Shown piece by piece: positions 8,443 to 16,399 of a stretch of DNA of 64,000 bases (the first letter of the stretch is position 1; each line of letters opens with the position of its first letter). Source of the DNA: Bacillus wiedmannii (GTDB lineage: Bacteria; Bacillota; Bacilli; Bacillales; Bacillaceae_G); assembly GCF_001583695.1 (NCBI RefSeq), contig NZ_LOBC01000082.1, forward strand, positions 150,724 to 214,723, read 5' to 3'. The notes under the pieces were generated by a model. That model searched no databases. It was given only the letters and a program-made list of their open reading frames with translations, and was not told the DNA's origin. The position numbers and the translations under genes were made by a program.

Positions 8443-8514
8443 ACAACTTTCAACCCTTCACTTAAATTCTCAGTAATAAAAAGAAAAAACAACTTAGTAC
8501 TTCATGTAAATTCC

Positions 8515-8534
8515 GAATGAGTATTCACTCATTC
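8515..8534. promoter_or_regulatory. Palindromic operator candidate upstream of marR
   Basis: GAATGAGTATTCACTCATTC: 8-bp arms with a 4-bp centre. It lies 73 bp before the marR ATG and about 45 bp before the promoter of the divergent kinase, so it could act on either. The arm sequence also recalls TetR-family FadR boxes. Confidence 0.5.
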
Positions 8535-8579
8535 ATTTCCTCTCCCCAAATATATTATGAATGATTCTTGAATAAAAAC

Positions 8580-8609
8580 ATGACAATTTTAACATAGTTT
8601 ATATATAAT
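8580..8609 (+). promoter_or_regulatory. Probable sigma-A promoter of the kinase at 8637
   Basis: ATGACA (8580-8585), 18-bp spacer, TATAAT (8604-8609). Confidence 0.6.
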
Positions 8610-8636
8610 GATAATAAAAAAGAAGGAGTACCAAAT

Positions 8637-10133
8637 TTGAAAGTCAAATTCCACAGCATAGTTTTATATATGGTGCTTGTTATCCTACCAACGATAGGAA
8701 TTGGTGCTACATTTTATTCATATCATTCGTATAAAATGAAGCAGGAAAACAAACTATCTGCTCACACGGTTCTCTTTTTATATAGAGACTATTTAGATCA
8801 TCACCTTGGTGAAGCAATTTCCGCATTAGAAATGCTCTCAAAGGTCGTAGGAACCGAGACTGGAAATATAAATGGAGTTAAACAAATTGTACATGATACA
8901 GATGGAAACGATACACGTTTTTCTGGTTTATATTACGCTACATCAGAAGGCATCATTACAATCGCATCCGAAGGCGACCGACCACCTGTTGATGTCTCAG
9001 ATCGCAAATATATTCAAGACGTATTGCAAACGAAGAAAACAACTGTATCATCAGCCATTACAGATCGTGTTCTTGGACATCAAGCTATTATGATTGCTTC
9101 TCCCATTTTCAATAAACAGAAGGAAATCTCAGGCTTATTGTTAGCAAGTTTACGCTTTGACTACATTTCAGCATCTTTAAATGCCATTAAGCCACAATAT
9201 CATTTTGAAGTAACTGATAAACATGATGTAGTTTTTCTCACCGATGATAATAACGAAACAAGTGATGCGCATTCTAATATGCTTACTACCCCACTCCAAA
9301 GATTAAATTGGAAGGTCTCTGTTTCTCCATTGCCTATCCATCAAAAAACTTTATATCAGTGGGTTGCAATAGAGTGTATAGCTACTTTATTTTTAATGTC
9401 TATTTTATTTTTACTTGCTCAATATATGTTGTTAAAACGTCAAACAAAACTGGAAAGACAACAAAATGAACTACAAAAAATTGAATTAGTTGGAACTTTT
9501 GCAGCTAGTACAGCCCACGAAATCCGTAATCCTCTTACCGGAATTAAAGGGCTCGTCGCTCTATTAAAAGAGAAATATAAAGATGAACAAGATCAGTTTT
9601 ATTTTTCCGTCATCGAACAAGAAATAGAACGGATTAATGAAATTGTAAGCGAATTTCTTATTCTTGGAAAGCCAACTGCTATCATTGAACAAACATATGA
9701 TGTGAGAACCATTCTAAATGAGGTAGCATTAATTATTCAATCTGAGGCGAATCTACATAACATTGTATTCCATTTACATTTGCCAGACCATTCTGTTCAT
9801 ATCCGTTGCTCAAAAGACCATATGAAACAAGTGGTTTTAAACATTACAAAAAATGCAATTGAAGCCATGAATTCTGGTGACACACTGATCATTTCCGTAA
9901 CAAACAATGAAACACACGCACAATTGCAAATTACAGATACTGGAAAAGGTATTCCAAAACATATTCAAAAACACCTCTTTCATCCGTTCTTTACTAATAA
10001 AGATACTGGAACCGGTCTTGGACTTGTCATATGTAAACGAATTGTAGAGATGTACAATGGGCATATTTTTATTGACAGTATAGAAAACGAAGGAACGACA
10101 GTTCATATCGAAATTCCGTTACACCTAGTATAA
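8637..10133 (+). CDS. Orphan membrane sensor histidine kinase with extracytoplasmic Cache-type sensor
   Basis: 498 residues. One N-terminal membrane segment (about 7-27), an extracytoplasmic domain of ~210 residues of Cache/PDC type (contains SGLYYATSEGIITIASEG and DVSDRKYIQDVLQ, typical of PDC folds), a second membrane segment (~243-265), HisKA (AHEIRNPLTGIKG) and HATPase_c (LNITKNAIEAM, TDTGKGIP, GTGLGL). Start is TTG at 8637 with AGAAGGAG 9 bases upstream. No partner response regulator is adjacent. A Spo0E-like phosphatase gene follows on the opposite strand, which fits a role in the sporulation phosphorelay, as known for several orphan kinases in this group. Confidence 0.9.
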   Translation: MKVKFHSIVLYMVLVILPTIGIGATFYSYHSYKMKQENKLSAHTVLFLYRDYLDHHLGEAISALEMLSKVVGTETGNINGVKQIVHDTDGNDTRFSGLYYATSEGIITIASEGDRPPVDVSDRKYIQDVLQTKKTTVSSAITDRVLGHQAIMIASPIFNKQKEISGLLLASLRFDYISASLNAIKPQYHFEVTDKHDVVFLTDDNNETSDAHSNMLTTPLQRLNWKVSVSPLPIHQKTLYQWVAIECIATLFLMSILFLLAQYMLLKRQTKLERQQNELQKIELVGTFAASTAHEIRNPLTGIKGLVALLKEKYKDEQDQFYFSVIEQEIERINEIVSEFLILGKPTAIIEQTYDVRTILNEVALIIQSEANLHNIVFHLHLPDHSVHIRCSKDHMKQVVLNITKNAIEAMNSGDTLIISVTNNETHAQLQITDTGKGIPKHIQKHLFHPFFTNKDTGTGLGLVICKRIVEMYNGHIFIDSIENEGTTVHIEIPLHLV

Positions 10134-10163
10134 TTATCCTTATCCCAAAAGGGTAATTATACT
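10127..10163. terminator. Bidirectional terminator between kinase and spo0E-like gene
   Basis: 15-bp stem (AGTATAATTATCCTT / AAGGGTAATTATACT, one mismatch). It overlaps the kinase stop codon. Confidence 0.75.
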
Positions 10164-10444
10164 TATTTCATAAAACCAGCCACAAGCATTCGCCAAAAAT
10201 TACTTGATTTCCCTTCATATCCAATTTGAAAAATAGGTACCTTTATAATTGATAACCATTTTGGTGTTTGTTTTTCTTTATAACGCTGGTACTGTAAAAT
10301 AAGCTTGTCCAATTCTTGACTCACTTGAATTGTCTCCATACTATTTAACCCACTTGTTAAACCTAATTGAATCATTTCTTCACGTTTCATATGAATATCA
10401 CGTGAAAGCTTTTCTAATGTGTACTTCCTTTTTACAGTAAACAT
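10163..10444 (-). CDS. Spo0E-family aspartyl-phosphate phosphatase
   Basis: 93 residues. The middle holds the Spo0E signature SQELD within VSQELDKLILQYQRY, the helix-loop-helix core that dephosphorylates Spo0A~P in B. subtilis. Proteins of this family are 50-90 residues, so the length is at the upper end; the C-terminal 30 residues (IIKVPIFQIGYEG...) are extra. GGGGGAT precedes the ATG. Position next to two orphan kinases supports a place in the sporulation phosphorelay, opposing their input. The exact target is an inference. Confidence 0.82.
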   Translation of the reverse strand: MFTVKRKYTLEKLSRDIHMKREEMIQLGLTSGLNSMETIQVSQELDKLILQYQRYKEKQTPKWLSIIKVPIFQIGYEGKSSNFWRMLVAGFMK

Positions 10445-10834
10445 TCATATCCCCCTTATTATACTTCCATGCTCTCAACTTTACTTCTCCATTGGCCTTT
10501 TAACTACTTAATCATATTTGAAGAATCAGAAAATTTAACATTTTCTCCCTGTAATTTACAAATCTTTACCCTCACTTTGAGAATTATTACAAATTATTCT
10601 ATCTTTGTAAATACATTCGCAATAATAGACATTTTTTTCATCTTCTTTTTTTACAAATACCAATTAAATAGCGGATTCTCTATTTTCCATATACTTTTCT
10701 TCGACATTTTTTGTTTAATTTTTATAAAAACGCAAAACATAATGATGATTGATAAAGTGAAATTTAATCATTGGGGATTTTGTCCTTCCTCACTGCTCGC
10801 AAATAGCGGGATAAAATAGAAAGGAAATATTTAT
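10445..10834. other. 390-bp intergenic region, AT-rich, with a repeat at its right end
   Basis: It holds the upstream region of the spo0E-like gene (left) and of the deacetylase gene (right). A hydrophobic 116-codon open frame crosses it on the plus strand, but it has no ribosome binding site and no recognisable family, so I do not call it a gene. The right end (10791-10818) carries a copy of a repeat also found at 15511. Confidence 0.6.
10791..10818 (-). repeat. Copy 1 of an intergenic repeat element (core)
   Basis: Minus strand TATTTTATCCCGCTATTTGC, then GAGCAGT. The core TTTTATCCCGCTATTTGCG recurs at 15513-15531 in a different intergenic region. Intergenic repeats of this kind (bcr elements) are known in the B. 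cereus group; I cannot assign the class. Confidence 0.6.
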
Positions 10835-11605
10835 ATGCGCAAATATACGATTGCATTGCTTATATTTACTATGTTCTTACCATCCTTCTTGTTTCCTGTT
10901 CAAGCAAAGGCCCATACAAACAAAGTCGCTATTGTCATTGATGACTTTGGCAATAATATGAAGGGGACTGATAAAATGTTATCACTTCCTATTCCACTGA
11001 CTGTTGCCGTTATGCCTTTTCTCCCTTCCACAAAGGAAGATGCGATAGCGGCTCATAAGAAGGGACACGAAGTTATTATACATATGCCAATGGAACCTAT
11101 TAAAGGTAAAAAAGAATGGCTTGGACCAAAAGCAATTACAACTGATTTAAGCGACGAAGAAATAAATAACCGACTCGAACAAGCGATTCAAGAAGTACCG
11201 CATGCAATTGGCATGAACAATCATATGGGATCAAAAGTGACCGCGGACGAAAGAATTGTACGACTTATACTTGCAGCTTGTAAAAAACACGGTTTATTTT
11301 ATTTAGATAGCAAAACAAATCCTAAGAGTGTTGTCCCAAAAATCGGGAAAGAATTAGGAGTGCCTATTATTGAAAATCAATTATTTTTTGATGATGTGTA
11401 TACAGCGGCACATATTTCAAAACAAGCCCAATTACTTATTAAAAAACTTCAAGAAAAACCGATTATGGTAGCTATTGGACACGTTGGACCTCCAGGTGAA
11501 ATTACATCACGTGTTATAGAAACTTCTATTCCTAAAATTCGCGAACATGCAGATTTTATTTTTTTATCTGATTTAGTATTATCTCCACCTCCTGTTTCAA
11601 AATAA
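10835..11605 (+). CDS. Secreted divergent polysaccharide deacetylase (YibQ-like)
   Basis: 256 residues with a signal peptide (MRKYTIALLIFTMFLPSFLF, cleavage expected after QAKA). The rest matches the divergent polysaccharide deacetylase family (formerly DUF610, YibQ): KVAIVIDDFGNN at the start with the DD metal pair, EVIIHMPMEP with the histidine, and MNNHMGSKVT with the second histidine. A carbohydrate esterase role on cell wall glycans is inferred; no substrate has been deduced. GAAAGGAAAT lies upstream of the ATG. Confidence 0.88.
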   Translation: MRKYTIALLIFTMFLPSFLFPVQAKAHTNKVAIVIDDFGNNMKGTDKMLSLPIPLTVAVMPFLPSTKEDAIAAHKKGHEVIIHMPMEPIKGKKEWLGPKAITTDLSDEEINNRLEQAIQEVPHAIGMNNHMGSKVTADERIVRLILAACKKHGLFYLDSKTNPKSVVPKIGKELGVPIIENQLFFDDVYTAAHISKQAQLLIKKLQEKPIMVAIGHVGPPGEITSRVIETSIPKIREHADFIFLSDLVLSPPPVSK

Positions 11606-11624
11606 GATTCATTACTCGCACTAA

Positions 11625-11664
11625 AAAAGGTACCAATCTGCATATAGCAAATTGGTACCTTTCC
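11625..11664. terminator. Bidirectional terminator between deacetylase and CBS-ACT genes
   Basis: AAAAGGTACCAATCTG / CAAATTGGTACCTTT stem around CATATAG; T-tracts on both strands. Confidence 0.85.
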
Positions 11665-11672
11665 TTTTCACC

Positions 11673-12296
11673 TTAAATATAATCTACATGACTCACCCTG
11701 AATCCTTTTTTCTCTATTTTTTCAATTAATTGCTTTAATCTTTTTTCATTTAACTCATCTGCTATATTTACGATAACGCGGCGAATATATTGATCACCGT
11801 TATCTAGCGTAAATAATCCACCGATATTAAATGCTTTCAACAATGTCCCAAGTTCTTTAATCGTTCCCTTACAATCTTGTGTTGCAATTGTTAATATATA
11901 ACCACCCGTCCGCATACCGAATGAATCTTCGATAACATCAAATATATTGGAATGCGTTAAGATACCGACAAATTCATTATAGTCATTTAGCACAGCTAAA
12001 AATGGAAGTCGACGAATAACATAAAATGCTCTAAAAAAAGAATCCTTTTCAAAAATAAATGCAGAGGAATCTCCCAGCATATGTTCCGTACTTAATTTCT
12101 CTAATCCGCTATTACACTTCTTTTCTAAAAGATCTACTTTATAAATAATCCCTATGAATTTCTTTTCATCTTCTGCTAATACAGGGATTGCTCGAAATCC
12201 CGTTTCATTCATAATGTGCAAAGCCTCTTCACCTGAATCGTTCATTTTGCAAAATGTTACTTGCTGTTTTGGCAGAAAATGATATTTAACTCGCAA
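11673..12296 (-). CDS. CBS-pair plus ACT-domain regulatory protein
   Basis: About 207 residues. Two CBS repeats (roughly residues 8-60 and 65-120; e.g. GFRAIPVLAEDEKKFIGIIY and LPFLAVLNDYNEFVGILTHS) form an adenine-nucleotide binding Bateman module, followed by a C-terminal ACT-like domain (GGYILTIATQDCKGTIKELG). Similar CBS proteins of Firmicutes (CbpA/CbpB, YkuL) bind c-di-AMP, but that is not shown here. An ATG at 12323 is in frame, but AAGGAGG lies downstream of it and 8 bases before TTG 12296 (LRVKYHF), so I choose TTG. Cytosolic; single gene. Confidence 0.8.
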   Translation of the reverse strand: MRVKYHFLPKQQVTFCKMNDSGEEALHIMNETGFRAIPVLAEDEKKFIGIIYKVDLLEKKCNSGLEKLSTEHMLGDSSAFIFEKDSFFRAFYVIRRLPFLAVLNDYNEFVGILTHSNIFDVIEDSFGMRTGGYILTIATQDCKGTIKELGTLLKAFNIGGLFTLDNGDQYIRRVIVNIADELNEKRLKQLIEKIEKKGFRVSHVDYI

Positions 12297-12372
12297 AATA
12301 TGTTCCTCCTTACATGTCAACATGTAATCTATATATAATAAGGAGACCTATATTTTATGAGTGAAATTATTT

Positions 12373-12386
12373 TTAAAACGCTTTCA
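12373..12386. promoter_or_regulatory. Possible cre (CcpA) site upstream of the CBS-ACT gene
   Basis: TTAAAACGCTTTCA matches the TGWAANCGNTNWCA consensus in all but one fixed position and lies about 77 bp before the TTG start. Single site, so weak evidence. Confidence 0.3.
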
Positions 12387-12420
12387 TTTTTTATTGACTT
12401 GTAACGACATCACAAACATT

Positions 12421-13050
12421 TTATATAACAGAGCTCTTTGCACCTTTTATCATTAACAACTTTACATGGTAATTCATTAAATATTCTATACCCTCTAGCC
12501 ATTTTTTCGCTTCTTCTGGAGTTTTCCCCCACACAATCATGCCATAATTATGAACAAGAACTACTCCTCCACCTTCAATAAAATTCGGTACATTACTTTC
12601 TAATAAATCAGCAAATTTCTTCTCATCTTCTACAATGGGAATTGTCATTTCTGTTATACCTTCTTTTCCAAAAACACGTTCCACGCTACGTTTATCGAAT
12701 GTTACTTCTCCTTCTTCTCCATATAACTCTGATATTAAATGGCTATCTACAGTCTGCACTTGTAAAATACATTCTGCACTACTTTTTTTATAAATATCCG
12801 CATGCATAAACGATTCTGCAGCTGGTTTTTCTTCATTTTCAAATACTGGCTCACACATACAATTAACAACAATAAAGTCTTCTTCTGAAAATAACCCTTT
12901 ATCTCTTCCCTCAACGTTTATTAAAAAAGTTAACGGCTCTTTTGACGTACAGAGTGATAAACTAATTTTTGTACCATAAAACCAATCACGAAGTGCCAAT
13001 TCAGATTTCACATCTTTTAATTCATTCCATTTCTTTAGAAAAAATAACAT
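12421..13050 (-). CDS. Class II aldolase/MtnB-like protein with degenerate metal site
   Basis: 209 residues that align along their length with methylthioribulose-1-phosphate dehydratase MtnB (e.g. EPLTFLINVEGRDKGLFSEED, KPAAESFMHADIYKKSS, MIVWGKTPEEAKKWLEGIEY). MtnB needs a zinc held by an HxH pair (SAExxLHTHIY) and a later NHG histidine. Here these are HAD and NYG, HVHTTD is QVQTVD, and the phosphate loop SGNIS is replaced by YGTKIS. So it has the fold but probably not the classical chemistry. It is a single gene away from methionine-salvage genes. A diverged paralogue or pseudoenzyme is the best description. Confidence 0.7.
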   Translation of the reverse strand: MLFFLKKWNELKDVKSELALRDWFYGTKISLSLCTSKEPLTFLINVEGRDKGLFSEEDFIVVNCMCEPVFENEEKPAAESFMHADIYKKSSAECILQVQTVDSHLISELYGEEGEVTFDKRSVERVFGKEGITEMTIPIVEDEKKFADLLESNVPNFIEGGGVVLVHNYGMIVWGKTPEEAKKWLEGIEYLMNYHVKLLMIKGAKSSVI

Positions 13051-13247
13051 TTCGTCACCCCCGGCATAATATTTATATAATGTTCGAATCCTTTCTATGT
13101 AAAAGGAGTATTTTTTGATTATTCTAAAAATTTAATTGAATTATCACATGAGAACGCCTTTTTGTCAATATAGTTTCACAGCTCTTCTTTAAAATGGGCC
13201 ATTCATATATCTATACTTCTGTCTATTACCTATTTCATTTTGTACAT

Positions 13248-13290
13248 AAAAAATACGTTATTCTTTTTAAATCAAAGAATAACGTATTTT
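13248..13290. terminator. Terminator of the IlsA-like gene
   Basis: AAAATACGTTATTCTTT / AAAGAATAACGTATTTT, 17-bp perfect stem starting 9 bases past the stop codon; works on both strands. Confidence 0.85.
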
Positions 13291-13298
13291 CTCATCTT

Positions 13299-15174
13299 TT
13301 ATTTCTTTATTGCGTTATATAAAAACTGTGCATATTGTTCACGTGTTACGAAATCATCACCTAAAAAGTTTCCTTTTCCATCACCTTTTGATATATTATT
13401 ATCCGCTAAAGCTTTCACATAGCCTTCTGACCAATGACCCTTTGGTACATCTTTAAACTCTATTACTTCTTCAGCTACTTTTTCATTTACAACCTTTTGA
13501 ATCACAGAACCAGTGAAGAAAATACCTGTATCATTAAATGGATCTTTCACTCCAAATTCATATACTTTCTCACCTGGTGTACTCCATTTCACTACACCAT
13601 TACTATGCGTACCACCATCACTCTTCAGACGGATTTTTGTAGATACCTCACCGTCTTTTTCGTATATAGGTACTTTTACTTCTGTATCCTCTAGAAAGAC
13701 TTTTTGGTTTTGAACATTAATATAAGCTTTCTTACTTAGTTCTATTACTGGTCTAACATCGCGGATTTCATTTGCAACAAAACTTAAATATACTAACTTA
13801 TTCAACTTACTAACTGGCGATAAGTCTGAAATATAATTTGCTTCTAAATCAAGTTTTTGTAAGTTTACTTGATTTGATAATGGAGTAATATCCTTTAACT
13901 CATTATTAGGTAAATCTAATTCTGTAAGCTGAGTCATTTTAGCAAGTGGTGTCACATCTTCAATTTGATTTTTCCCGATAAATAATTTATTTAATTGCTT
14001 CATTTGATCAATACCCGATAAATCTTTAACTTTATTACGAGTTAATACTAAGTCTTTTAAAGGTAATGAATATAAAGGTTTAATATCTTCAATTTGATTA
14101 CCTGCTAAAGTTAAGTATGTTACATTTTTCAACGCGCTTAATGGAGCAACATTCGTAATTTTATTATTTGCTAAATTCAAGTAATCTAGTTGTTCCATTT
14201 TCGCTAATGCTGTTACGTCTTCTATTTGGTTGCCTGATAGATATAAACTTTTTACATTTTTCATTTCAATGAGTGGTGCAACGTTTGTAATTTTATTATT
14301 ACTCAAATCAAGAGATGCTAAATTATCCATCTTAACAAGTGGTGTTACATCTGAAAATTCATTACCACGTAAAGCTAAATGATTTAATTGTTTTAAATTC
14401 GCAAAGAACGACGGATCTGTTATCTTCGCATTCGCAACTGTTAAAGATTTTAAATTTGGCATATATTTTAATGCACTATAATCAAGAATCTCATTCGTGT
14501 TTAAAAACAAGTCCTTTACTTGTAATAACTCCTCTTTCGTAATTGGTGTATTTAAATCTTTTCTATTAAATACTTTTTTATTAACAAGTTCTCTTAATTT
14601 GTTATCTGTTATCATATTTTGACTTTCAACTGGATGATCCGTTTCCGTATTGCCTGAATTAGAGTTATCATCTGGTTTCTCTGTTTCTTTGTCACCTACA
14701 ATTGGATCTTTAATTTCAAATTGAACTTGATATTTGTGATCATATCCGATGGCCGGAATAAGTATATGCATATTATGCTTCTTCTCAAACTCACCAATTT
14801 CAAATTGGACTACTTTCGTTCCATTTTTCCTCTTATCTTCTGATAAAACTTTCACATCTTGAAATACACCAGGTTGGTTTTTATCCTCTATTCTAAGATA
14901 TTGAAAATAATCGCTATCTTGTATTGTTACAGTAACGATTTTTTTCCCATCTTCAATTGCTACTTTAGGATTTTTTATGTACTGAGAAACCATAGATGGC
15001 TCATCTTGTTGATCCTTATATATTTTAATCTCAGTATCGTATGTACGTTCACTAGCTGCTGCCACCGACTGGTTTGCTTCAGCTTTTAGTGCTGCTAATG
15101 CTGGAGTAGAGTATGTAGCAAATGGAATTGCTAATGTTGTGGCTACTACTAGCGCCTTAATATAACTTTTTCAA
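13299..15174 (-). CDS. ilsA: IlsA-type NEAT-LRR-SLH surface haem-binding protein; start codon out of frame with signal peptide
   Basis: The main frame (from 15065) encodes a NEAT domain (about residues 6-120; haem motifs SMVSQY and YDHKY, a YxxxY pair), a short linker, ten to twelve 22-residue leucine-rich repeats, an immunoglobulin-like stretch and one SLH repeat (FKDVPKGHWSEGYVKALAD) at the C-terminus. This is the order of B. cereus IlsA, which takes haem from haemoproteins at the cell surface. The signal peptide (KSYIKALVVATTLAIPFATY...) is encoded in the same frame up to 15169, but the only start codon with a ribosome binding site (TTG 15174-15172 after AGGGGAT) is followed by five A's; four or seven would keep frame. 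In-frame, only GTG 15065 remains, without signal peptide. Either a frameshift mutation, a sequencing error or slippage. Fur box at 15209. Confidence 0.85.
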
Positions 15175-15208
15175 AATAATATCCCCTATCATACATAATT
15201 TTTATAAT

Positions 15209-15223
15209 TGATAAATGTTATCA
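15209..15223. promoter_or_regulatory. Fur box upstream of the IlsA-like gene
   Basis: TGATAAATGTTATCA matches the 7-1-7 Bacillus Fur consensus TGATAATNATTATCA in 13 of 14 defined positions and extends to a longer inverted repeat (AATTGATAA...TTATCAATT, 15206-15226). It lies 35 bases before the TTG start, on top of the expected promoter; iron repression is inferred. Confidence 0.75.
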
Positions 15224-15274
15224 ATTATCTACAAATAAATGATAATATTACATTAAGTTTATATTTCCAAAGAT

Positions 15275-15304
15275 AAAAAATAAAAAAACCCTTTAATCAA
15301 AGGG
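15275..15304 (-). terminator. Terminator of the 39-aa gene
   Basis: Minus strand CCCTTT-GATT-AAAGGG then TTTTTTTATTTTTT. The stop codon of the small gene is in the hairpin. Confidence 0.85.
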
Positions 15305-15416
15305 CCTTTTTACCTAGCGTATGAAGAATTTCACTTTTTTCTTTTTCATTAATAAAACCAATTTTTTGCAAAATATTTGCATACAATACAAGTTTATTAT
15401 ATATCCTTTCTGACAT
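15297..15416 (-). CDS. Small 39-residue protein, unknown function
   Basis: Frame MSERIYNKLVLYANILQKIG, then FINEKEKSEILHTLGKKAL. It is supported by a ribosome binding site (AAGGGAGAAG) just before the ATG at 15414-15416, by a stop codon lying within a strong intrinsic terminator, and by an amphipathic, lysine/leucine-rich composition that looks like a real peptide of two helices. A longer ORF in another frame over the same bases (15314-15505) has no such signals. A TATAAT sits upstream. I do not recognise the family. It reads toward the Fur-controlled ilsA region, but the terminator separates them. Confidence 0.6.
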   Translation of the reverse strand: MSERIYNKLVLYANILQKIGFINEKEKSEILHTLGKKAL

Positions 15417-15510
15417 GCTTCTCCCTTCTTTCCTTCGACCAACTTTTTTTGTATTGGTAAATTATATGAAAGAGATGAGAAAATGTGTCCACTTTTTGCA
15501 TACATACAAA

Positions 15511-15570
15511 TCTTTTATCCCGCTATTTGCGGACAGTAAAACTCCCACCTCAAAAACAGGTGGGAGTTCA
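15511..15570 (-). repeat. Copy 2 of the intergenic repeat, fused to a terminator hairpin
   Basis: TCTTTTATCCCGCTATTTGC followed by GGACAGTAAAAC and the hairpin of the phosphonate operon terminator. The first ~27 bases match 10791-10818 on the other strand. Confidence 0.6.
15537..15569 (-). terminator. Terminator of the phosphonate operon
   Basis: AACTCCCACCT / AGGTGGGAGTT stem, 7-base loop, then TTTAC on the minus strand, 8 bases past the deoR-type stop. Confidence 0.8.
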
Positions 15571-15576
15571 ATTTAT

Positions 15577-16359
15577 TTAACAAATTGTCCATTGAATATT
15601 ATGCTTTTTAACTTCCTCTTCAAAACTATAGGGCATTTTCTTATCACAAATTACATGTTGAATACGTGAAAATGCTGCTATTCGGTAATTTCCTTTTACC
15701 CCTACTTTTGTATGATCACATAAAATATATGTTTTCTCCGCTAATTTCAGCATCGCTTCTGACAGTTTCGCCTTTTCTAATTCAAAACTAGAAACCCCAA
15801 AACCAGGTAATAATCCATCAATTGAAACGAATGCTTTATGAAAATGAAATTGCTGGATTACTTGCTGCGAAATAGACCCTGACACACGTGAATGCTTTGG
15901 AGAGACTTTTCCACCAATAAATAAAACTTCACCGTGAAACATCTTTTTATTAATAGAAGAAATTAATTGTGTAGCGACTGGAAATGAACTTGTTACAATC
16001 GTTAAATTTTTACGATGAACAAGATATGGCACCATTTGAAGTGGTGTACTTCCATCATCAATCGCAATCACATCTCCATCTTCCACAAACGTTGCTGCTT
16101 TATACCCAATTCTCTTCTTCTCTTCTATATGCAGCATCTCTCGTTCTAACATTGGTGCCTCTATTCCAGCTCCCGGAAGTTGGACGGCTCCGCCATACAC
16201 TTTCTTCAACTTCTTTTCACGATCCAATTCTTCTAAATAACGACGAATCGTCTCTGTTGATACAGCAAACTCTCTCGCTAACTCTGAAACTTTTACTTTC
16301 CCTTTAAACTCTACCTTCTCAAGAATGGTTCGCTTTCTTTCTTCACCTACTACAGACAT
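15577..16359 (-). CDS. DeoR/GlpR-family regulator of the phosphonate operon
   Basis: 260 residues. N-terminal DeoR helix-turn-helix (VSELAREFAVSTETIRRYLEEL at about 23-44), then the DeoRC sugar-phosphate-isomerase-like sensor domain with the usual AIDDGSTPLQM loop and VTSSFPVATQL. It is the last gene of the seven-gene operon that begins with the binding protein at 23366, so it most likely controls 2-aminoethylphosphonate uptake and breakdown in response to a phosphorylated intermediate. The target site was not found. Confidence 0.85.
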   Translation of the reverse strand: MSVVGEERKRTILEKVEFKGKVKVSELAREFAVSTETIRRYLEELDREKKLKKVYGGAVQLPGAGIEAPMLEREMLHIEEKKRIGYKAATFVEDGDVIAIDDGSTPLQMVPYLVHRKNLTIVTSSFPVATQLISSINKKMFHGEVLFIGGKVSPKHSRVSGSISQQVIQQFHFHKAFVSIDGLLPGFGVSSFELEKAKLSEAMLKLAEKTYILCDHTKVGVKGNYRIAAFSRIQHVICDKKMPYSFEEEVKKHNIQWTIC

Positions 16360-16399
16360 AGATTCACCCCATTGATTTCTACCTCATACACTGCCTTAC

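Noticed and set aside
10469-10819. 116-codon hydrophobic open frame on the plus strand
   Set aside because: No ribosome binding site, poor composition for a real membrane protein, and its 3' end overlaps an intergenic repeat.
15314-15505. 63-codon minus-strand frame over the same bases as the 39-codon gene
   Set aside because: No ribosome binding site and cysteine-rich random-like sequence; the other frame has start, RBS and terminator in the right places.
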